From assembly GCA_963790525.1 (NCBI GenBank), contig CAWBOV010000004.1, positions 620,001 to 684,000 of the forward strand: a stretch of DNA of 64,000 bases. The letters are read 5' to 3'. A program made the translations under genes and the position numbers. The notes below the pieces were generated by a model. It was not told the origin of the DNA, did not search any database, and worked only from the letters and a program-made list of their open reading frames with translations. Positions 58,990 to 64,000 of this stretch are shown here, in pieces (position 1 is the first letter of the stretch; each line of letters opens with the position of its first letter). Origin of the DNA: CAWBOV01 sp963790525 (GTDB taxonomy: Bacteria > Actinomycetota > Actinomycetes > Mycobacteriales > Jatrophihabitantaceae).

Positions 58990-59880
58990 ATGGCGCAGAC
59001 CCTCCTTGCTCTCTGCCCGCCGCAAAAAGAGGCGACGGTAGCAGAGCTGGTCGAGGACCACCTGTCACTGGTGGGCAGGCTCGTTGTCGAAAGACTCGCC
59101 CGGGTTCCGTCACACGTCCGTCGTGATGATTTGGCGTCTGCGGCGATGATGGCGCTTGTCGTCAGCGCGCAGGCATATGACCCCTCTCGAGGGGTTCCGT
59201 TCGCCGGCTTCGCAATCACCAGGATTCGCGGTGCGCTCACGGACGAACTCCGAACCATGGACTGGGCCAGCCGCTCGGTTCGCTGCCGGGCGCGCGAGGT
59301 CGAATCGGTTCGCGGGCAGCTGGCGTGCACGCTCGACCGGGCTCCGAGCACCGACGAGATCGCCGGCGCGATGCAGGTGGACCCACGCGAGCTGGAGTCG
59401 CTGCAGTCGGATCTCACGCGCGCCAATGTGCTTAGCCTGCAAGGGTTTGCTCCCGGAACCGGCCCTGAACTCACGCCCGATCCCACCGACGGACCCGAGG
59501 CGCTGCTGCTCATGCGCGAGCGTCTCGGCTACCTCCACGATGCCATCGCGGAGCTGCCGAGCAGGCTGCGGTTCGTCGTCGAGGAGTACTTCTTCGAGCA
59601 GCGCCAGATGAATGACATCGCCGAGGAACTGGGCGTCACCGAATCCCGGGTCTCGCAGATCTGTGCCGAGGCGCTCTGCCTGCTCCGCGATGGCATGAAT
59701 TCCCAGCTGGAGCCGTCCGCCGTCGAGGAGCGAGCGCAATCCGCGCGTGCTGCCGCGAACAAGGCCGCATATTTCCAGGCGATTGCCGGACGGAGCACGC
59801 TGGCCGGTCGGTTGGCACTGTCGACGCCACGCGGTGAGATGCGTATCGCTGCATTCGGTGACGCCGCGCTCACTGCCTGA
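58990..59880 (+). CDS. FliA/WhiG-family RNA polymerase sigma factor
   Basis: This 296-residue sigma factor has region 2 (about 20-100, DHLSLVGRLVVERLARVPSHVRRDDLASAAMMALVVSAQAYDPSRGVPFAGFAITRIRGAL), a region 3 segment, and region 4 with RFVVEEYFFEQRQMNDIAEELGVTESRVSQICAEAL. PFAGFAITRIRGALTDELR is typical of the FliA/WhiG (sigma-28) group. The C-terminus is extended by about 55 residues with no obvious match. GGAGGT precedes the ATG. The convergent pilus-like genes and the WhiB gene suggest control of motility, adhesion or differentiation, but no target is shown. Confidence 0.88.
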   Translation: MAQTLLALCPPQKEATVAELVEDHLSLVGRLVVERLARVPSHVRRDDLASAAMMALVVSAQAYDPSRGVPFAGFAITRIRGALTDELRTMDWASRSVRCRAREVESVRGQLACTLDRAPSTDEIAGAMQVDPRELESLQSDLTRANVLSLQGFAPGTGPELTPDPTDGPEALLLMRERLGYLHDAIAELPSRLRFVVEEYFFEQRQMNDIAEELGVTESRVSQICAEALCLLRDGMNSQLEPSAVEERAQSARAAANKAAYFQAIAGRSTLAGRLALSTPRGEMRIAAFGDAALTA

Positions 59881-59926
59881 ACCGCATTTCGCCCGCCCCG
59901 CGGACGGAAATTTCTCCGCAGGGAGC

Positions 59927-61492
59927 TCACTTCTCCTGCGTGTTCTGGAGCACCGGCGCGGAGAAATTCGCCTGCGCATTCCATTTCTGCTCCGTCGAAC
60001 CGGTGCAGGTTTCCACATCGATGGACGACCATGCTTCGGTGCCGTACGGCGCACGAAGTCCCAGGCAGAGGCCGTTGCTGTCCACGACGGTGTATTTGGT
60101 GGAGTAATTCAGCGTCGACGATCCGTTGTAGAACGTCCACGTCTGGCCCGCGGTGGACGAGGAGCACACCCGCATGACGGGATATCCGCCATTGGTCAGC
60201 GGGCTCGTCATGCAGTAGTTCGTGCCGTTGGTGGTCGTGTAGAACTGCCCTGTGCCGCTCGCCGCGCCCGTCGCGATCGTCGGTGTCGTGAACTTCTGGT
60301 TGAACGCGACCGCTCCGGCGTACGGGTTCTGCTTGCACGGGAAGTCGATCAGGTGCGAGGTGTTGACGTCCTGGTTGTCGACGTCCAGGCAGCGGCCGAA
60401 CTCGTTGTAGTTGATGAGCTGCGGGGGCTTCGCGGCACCGGCGCCGACCGACGGCGAGGGGATCCACGTCTGGACGGGATCCGTCGAGCCGGCGGAGTTG
60501 GTGCACGTGGCGAAGGTGACGGCGAGGCCGGCGGTCTGCGAGGCCACACCCATGCACAGCGTGCCCAGCGTCCCGGTCGTGCTGGAGAGCAAGGTGCTGG
60601 TCTGGTATCCGCCGTTGTCGTTGTAGCTCCACTGTTGCAGGTAGGACGGCGTGGCACCTGAGGCGGCGCACGTGGCGAGCACGACCGGGTTCGTGGAGGT
60701 CAACGGCGTGTTGTAACTCAGGCAGAGTCCGTTGGGGTTCGCCGTCGTGACCGACGACAGCAGTTGCAGCGTCAGGTCGTTGCGGTACACGAACACCTGC
60801 TGCGCCGCGGGTGGACTGCTCGTGCTGCACGGCTGGACGAGGATCGAGGTGCCCGCGGTGGGTGTAGCGGAACCCGCGTCCATGCACAGCGCCTGCGAGG
60901 CCGTCGAACTCGGATAGATGCGGATCAGGCCGCCGGGGATGTTCGTGTTGCTCGTCTGGAACACGTACGTCGTCACCAGCGTGCGGCCGATCGAGGCGCC
61001 GCCGGTCGGCGGCCCGTCGGTCCCGACCGAGACGATCTGGGCGTAGCTGGGCGTGAAGGACGCACTCGCGGTGTCGTAGGTCCCGTACCCGGGAGCGCAG
61101 ATCATGGTCGGCGTGCTCGGGAACCGCACCGGGTCGGCCACGTAGTAGGAGATGGTGACGTTGTAGCTCGCCGCCCCGACGGTGTTGACGCTCCCGCTGT
61201 AGGGCCCGCACGGCAGCTTCCCGCTGTCACCGATACCGGACGTGATCGCCGTGCGGATCTGACCGAGCGCGACGTCGATCCCCGCCTGGGCGGCGTCGAG
61301 TGACTGGACCCTGGTGGTGTCGAAGCGGGTCGTGCGGGACTGCTGGATCACCATCGGCACGAGGATCGCGCTGAGCATCACACCGACGATGATCACCAGC
61401 ATGATCATCGCCATGGAGCCCTCGTCGTCGCGGGCGTCGGGCAGGCGCCGGCGCAGGCGGGCCGCGGCGCGGGCGTACAGGCTGATGATCAT
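59927..61492 (-). CDS. Pilin-like protein with ricin-type lectin repeats
   Basis: This 521-residue protein has an N-terminal membrane helix after a basic tail (about 25-48, EGSMAMIMLVIIVGVMLSAI), similar to PilX-type minor pilins but without a confident peptidase site. From about 195 it has beta-trefoil repeats with Cys pairs and QxW motifs: QQWSYN, QTWIP, QTWTFY and QKWNAQ, six repeats in all, enough for two trefoils. Such domains bind galactose or other sugars. Its start overlaps the pilW-like stop by 4 bases. It is convergent with the sigma factor. The presence of a type IV pilus machine is inferred, not seen. Confidence 0.75.
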   Translation of the reverse strand: MIISLYARAAARLRRRLPDARDDEGSMAMIMLVIIVGVMLSAILVPMVIQQSRTTRFDTTRVQSLDAAQAGIDVALGQIRTAITSGIGDSGKLPCGPYSGSVNTVGAASYNVTISYYVADPVRFPSTPTMICAPGYGTYDTASASFTPSYAQIVSVGTDGPPTGGASIGRTLVTTYVFQTSNTNIPGGLIRIYPSSTASQALCMDAGSATPTAGTSILVQPCSTSSPPAAQQVFVYRNDLTLQLLSSVTTANPNGLCLSYNTPLTSTNPVVLATCAASGATPSYLQQWSYNDNGGYQTSTLLSSTTGTLGTLCMGVASQTAGLAVTFATCTNSAGSTDPVQTWIPSPSVGAGAAKPPQLINYNEFGRCLDVDNQDVNTSHLIDFPCKQNPYAGAVAFNQKFTTPTIATGAASGTGQFYTTTNGTNYCMTSPLTNGGYPVMRVCSSSTAGQTWTFYNGSSTLNYSTKYTVVDSNGLCLGLRAPYGTEAWSSIDVETCTGSTEQKWNAQANFSAPVLQNTQEK

Positions 61493-62154
61493 GGACGCCC
61501 CGGCTGCTGGCAGATCGGCGTGGTCGGCGGCGGGACGGTGCTGTTGACGGCGGAGAAGAGGTAGGACGAGCGCGAGGTCGTCGCGCCCGATCCGTTGCCG
61601 AACGGCGAGACGAGGGTGATGGCCAGCTGCTGGAACTTGGCGGTCGCCGTGGCGGTCCTGAGGGTGAACGGCTGGTCGGTGGAGCCGCTGGCCACAGCGC
61701 CGTTGCTGATGCCACTGGTGATCGGCACCCAGGCCGACGGCGTCGACGCGACCGAGTTGATCACCGTCCAGGTGCGGCGCTGCAGCGCGGCCGCCGTGAT
61801 GTCCACGCGCAGCTGGGTGCAGACCTCGGTCCCGGTGTAGGTGCTGCGCATCTCGACGTACCAGTCGCCGGAGGTCGTGCTCTTGCCGGGCGCGCTGATC
61901 GCCGCGGCGTACCGGACCGTCTTGTCCAGCTGCAGAAACGCGACGTTGAGCTGCGAGGAACTCTGGTTGACCGCCTCGGCCTTGTTCGTGTCCTGGGTGA
62001 TCGAGACCACGGCGCCGGTGAACATGGCCATGAAGATGACGAAGATCCCCATGCCGACGAGCAGCTCGGTCAGCGAGGTCCCGGCATCCCCGTGCACGCC
62101 CCGCTCGGCGAGCCTGTTGCGCAGACGTGCCGTCACCCGGATCAGCGCGCTCAT
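61489..62154 (-). CDS. PilW-like minor pilin
   Basis: This 221-residue protein has a class III prepilin signal: a basic leader (MSALIRVTARLRNRLAERGVHGDAG) followed by TSLTELLVGMGIFVIFMAMFTG, with Gly before the cleavage site and Glu at position 5 of the mature helix. The rest is a soluble pilin head with several aromatic and Thr residues and no Cys-rich core. ATG 62154 overlaps the previous gene's stop by 4 bases, and its own stop overlaps the next start. It is probably a minor pilin that primes pilus assembly or shows adhesins. Confidence 0.82.
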   Translation of the reverse strand: MSALIRVTARLRNRLAERGVHGDAGTSLTELLVGMGIFVIFMAMFTGAVVSITQDTNKAEAVNQSSSQLNVAFLQLDKTVRYAAAISAPGKSTTSGDWYVEMRSTYTGTEVCTQLRVDITAAALQRRTWTVINSVASTPSAWVPITSGISNGAVASGSTDQPFTLRTATATAKFQQLAITLVSPFGNGSGATTSRSSYLFSAVNSTVPPPTTPICQQPGRP

Positions 62155-64000
62155 GACGGTCTCACCGAGTTCGACGCCGCGCTCGGGGGACTGGTGCCGA
62201 TCACGTTCGTCGCGGTGACGGTGAAGGTGTAGGACGTGTTCCTGGTCAGGCCGGTGACCTTGCAGCTCGTCCCTGATGTCGTGCAGGTTTGCCCAGCCGA
62301 GGAGGTGACCGTGTAGCTGGTGATCGGAGTGCCACCCGTGTACGTGGGTGCGGTCCAGGACACGGTCGCTGATCCTGTTCCTGCGACGGCGGTCGGCGTC
62401 AGCGGCTGGTCCGGGGTGATGGAGATTCCCCACTTGCGAGACAGGTAGTCCTCGATCACCCTGCGCTGGGCCGTGGTCAGCGTGGACCGGAAGGTGATGA
62501 CCTCGGCCACCGAGCCCACGACCCCACGGCTGAGGAAGGTGCTCGACACGCTGGCGGCGAAGGTCTTCGCGGCCGCCGACACGTCAGTGGTGATCAGCGG
62601 GGTCTGGAAGGAGGTGGTCGCCTGGATGCCGTTGTTCCAGTTCAGCGGTGTGGAACCGGTGTTGTAGGACCAGTCGTTCGCATTCGGAGCTGATCGCGAC
62701 ACGATGGATCCGACGCGCACGCTGAAGTCCGCGCCCGCCTGACCGAACAGATATGCGATCTGCGTCGAGGCGGCCATCTTCGAGACCACGAAGACGGTCT
62801 GGTACGTGTCCGCGGCGTTGATGGAGTTCAGCACGTCCGTCGAGTCGGCGAAGCCCACGGAGGGCAGGGTGCTGTTCCAGGTGTTGACGGTGGGACGGTT
62901 GGCCGTGGTGGCCTGGGCGAAGTCCTCACCCTGCGCGCTCTTGTCCGTCCAACAACCCACGGTGGCGCCGGCAGCGGCGGACGCTCCGGTGCAGTTCGAC
63001 GCTGCGAGAGTGGTGGTCGGGTCCGCGCCGTCGAGCCACAGCGTCATCGGGGTTCCGGACATGAGCGTGGCCGGGTAAGGGATCGCGATCACCCCGGTGG
63101 AGGGAGGTCCGGTGCCGACGCCGTTGGTCGCGGTGACCGTGACGGTGTACACGGTGCCGTTCGTCAGGCCGGTGATCGTGCAGCTGGTGGCACCGGTGGT
63201 GGAGCACGTTCCGTCGTTCGGGCTGAGGGTCACGGTGTAGCCGGTGATCGTGGAGCCGTTGTTGGCGGGAGCCGTCCAGGACACGAGCAACTGGCCGTCA
63301 CCGTCGACGTCGTTGACGTTGGTGGGCGCGTTCGGCACCCCGATGACGGTGATGGTGAACGCCGCCGTCGACGCCGTGGCACCGGCGCTGTCGGTCACCG
63401 TGACCGTCACGCCGGTGTACGTGCCAGGAGTACTCGTGAACGTGCCGCTCACGACACCGGTGCTGCTGACACTGAACGTCCCCGGCGCGTTGTTGATGGC
63501 GTAGGTGCACGGCCCGTTCGGGCAGGTGGTCGTCAGCCCGAAGGACACCGTCGAGCTGGCCGTCACCGTCTGGTTACCGGGCGAGGTGACGGTCGGCTGC
63601 GCGACCACGGCCCACGAGAACGCGACGACCACGGACGCTCCGTTGGTGTCGGTCGCCGTCAGGGACACCGACTTCGTGCTGATCGTGGTCGGGGTTCCCG
63701 ACACCAGCCCGCCGGAGGACAGGGTCAGCCCAGCCGGGAGGCTGGCGCCGCCGGTCCACGTATAGGTGCCGGAGCCGCCCGTCGCGGTCAGCTGCAGCGA
63801 GTCCGCCCGGCCGATCGTGCTGATCTGGGCGCCGGGATTGGTCGCGGCGATCGGCGGGTTGGCGACGGTCCACGTGAACGTGGTCGTTGCCGTGTGGGCG
63901 CTGGAGTCCTTCACCGTGATCGTGACTGTGTAGACCCCGGGCGTCGTGGGGGAACCTGTGATCTTGCCCTGGTTGCTCACCGTCGCCAGCGCGAGGCCCG
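62151..64000 (-). CDS. Large adhesin-like protein with Ig-like, Fn3 and LamG-like domains (5'-truncated)
   Basis: The frame stays open through the end of the window (an internal GTG at 63980 is not the true start), so only the C-terminal 616 or so residues are seen. They hold repeated putative Ig domains of the SLPAGLTLSSGGLVSGTPTT type, Fn3 domains (APTNVNDVDGDGQLLVSWTAP... and QPLTPTAVAGTGSATVSWTAP...), and between them a LamG-like segment (LWLDGADPTTTLAASNCTGAS...). Such proteins are surface adhesins. Its stop overlaps the pilW-like start (ATGA), so it leads the operon seen here. Confidence 0.78.
   Translation of the reverse strand, partial: GLALATVSNQGKITGSPTTPGVYTVTITVKDSSAHTATTTFTWTVANPPIAATNPGAQISTIGRADSLQLTATGGSGTYTWTGGASLPAGLTLSSGGLVSGTPTTISTKSVSLTATDTNGASVVVAFSWAVVAQPTVTSPGNQTVTASSTVSFGLTTTCPNGPCTYAINNAPGTFSVSSTGVVSGTFTSTPGTYTGVTVTVTDSAGATASTAAFTITVIGVPNAPTNVNDVDGDGQLLVSWTAPANNGSTITGYTVTLSPNDGTCSTTGATSCTITGLTNGTVYTVTVTATNGVGTGPPSTGVIAIPYPATLMSGTPMTLWLDGADPTTTLAASNCTGASAAAGATVGCWTDKSAQGEDFAQATTANRPTVNTWNSTLPSVGFADSTDVLNSINAADTYQTVFVVSKMAASTQIAYLFGQAGADFSVRVGSIVSRSAPNANDWSYNTGSTPLNWNNGIQATTSFQTPLITTDVSAAAKTFAASVSSTFLSRGVVGSVAEVITFRSTLTTAQRRVIEDYLSRKWGISITPDQPLTPTAVAGTGSATVSWTAPTYTGGTPITSYTVTSSAGQTCTTSGTSCKVTGLTRNTSYTFTVTATNVIGTSPPSAASNSVRPS

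Overview
The window is a chromosomal segment of a very GC-rich actinobacterium. The lineage signals are an ATP synthase operon followed by a DUF2550 gene, a MurA with Asp in place of the catalytic Cys, the mismatch endonuclease NucS, a WhiB-family protein, a meaA-type cobalamin mutase, IdeR/DtxR-type iron boxes and many GTG starts with 4-base GTGA/ATGA overlaps. I cannot place it below class from sequence alone. There is no prophage, insertion sequence, CRISPR array or rRNA operon, so this is mostly core chromosome with niche-specific catabolic, iron and surface modules.

Region by region. 1-7.1 kb: atpB(partial)-E-F-H-A-G-D-C plus DUF2550. 7.1-14.5 kb: two small P-loop kinases, a PduO-type adenosyltransferase, murA, a phosphoribosyltransferase, an ethylmalonyl-CoA mutase-type enzyme, nucS and a small protein built of 14-residue repeats. 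14.6-19.8 kb: a GMC oxidoreductase, an aldehyde dehydrogenase and a double 3-hydroxyacyl-CoA dehydrogenase. 19.9-26.8 kb: an amine-utilisation locus (permease, gamma-glutamyl hydrolase, GntR regulator, glutamine-synthetase-like ligase, aldehyde dehydrogenase, SDR) whose composition fits a gamma-glutamylated amino alcohol such as ethanolamine. 26.8-31.7 kb: an MBL-Rieske protein, a saccharopine-dehydrogenase-like oxidoreductase, a RIO-type kinase with a possible 18-residue leader peptide, an unusual tRNA, Bcp peroxiredoxin and a DUF3618 protein. 31.7-36 kb: efeUOB iron uptake with two IdeR-type boxes. 36-50 kb: stress protein, azoreductase, ribokinase, a secreted beta-propeller protein, an Mg2+ P-type ATPase, DedA, a kinase, tRNA-Lys, a ROK regulator, tRNA-His, oligoribonuclease, a pterin dehydratase, a PAS-GGDEF protein and an M3 peptidase. 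50-57.6 kb: membrane GGDEF, potassium channel, second beta-propeller paralogue, lipoprotein phosphoesterase and a uronate module (uxaC plus a mannonate/fructuronate reductase). 57.6-64 kb: a WhiD/WhiB3-like regulator, GNAT, a FliA/WhiG-type sigma factor and, on the opposite strand, an overlapping three-gene set of pilin-like surface proteins, one carrying ricin-type lectin repeats and one an Ig/Fn3 adhesin that runs off the window.

Four genes (efeU, efeB, mgtA and the M3 peptidase) are broken by single-base indels. In efeB and mgtA about ten lie within roughly 1 kb each, mostly at short homopolymers, and the protein reads on cleanly in a neighbouring frame after each. This looks like locally poor consensus sequence rather than decay, and those four products should be read as probably intact in the organism.

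The items most worth following are the pilin-lectin-adhesin operon next to the sigma factor, the tRNA with a Leu-type UAG anticodon on a class I body, the possible leader peptide ahead of the RIO kinase, and the SDR-containing gamma-glutamyl amine pathway.
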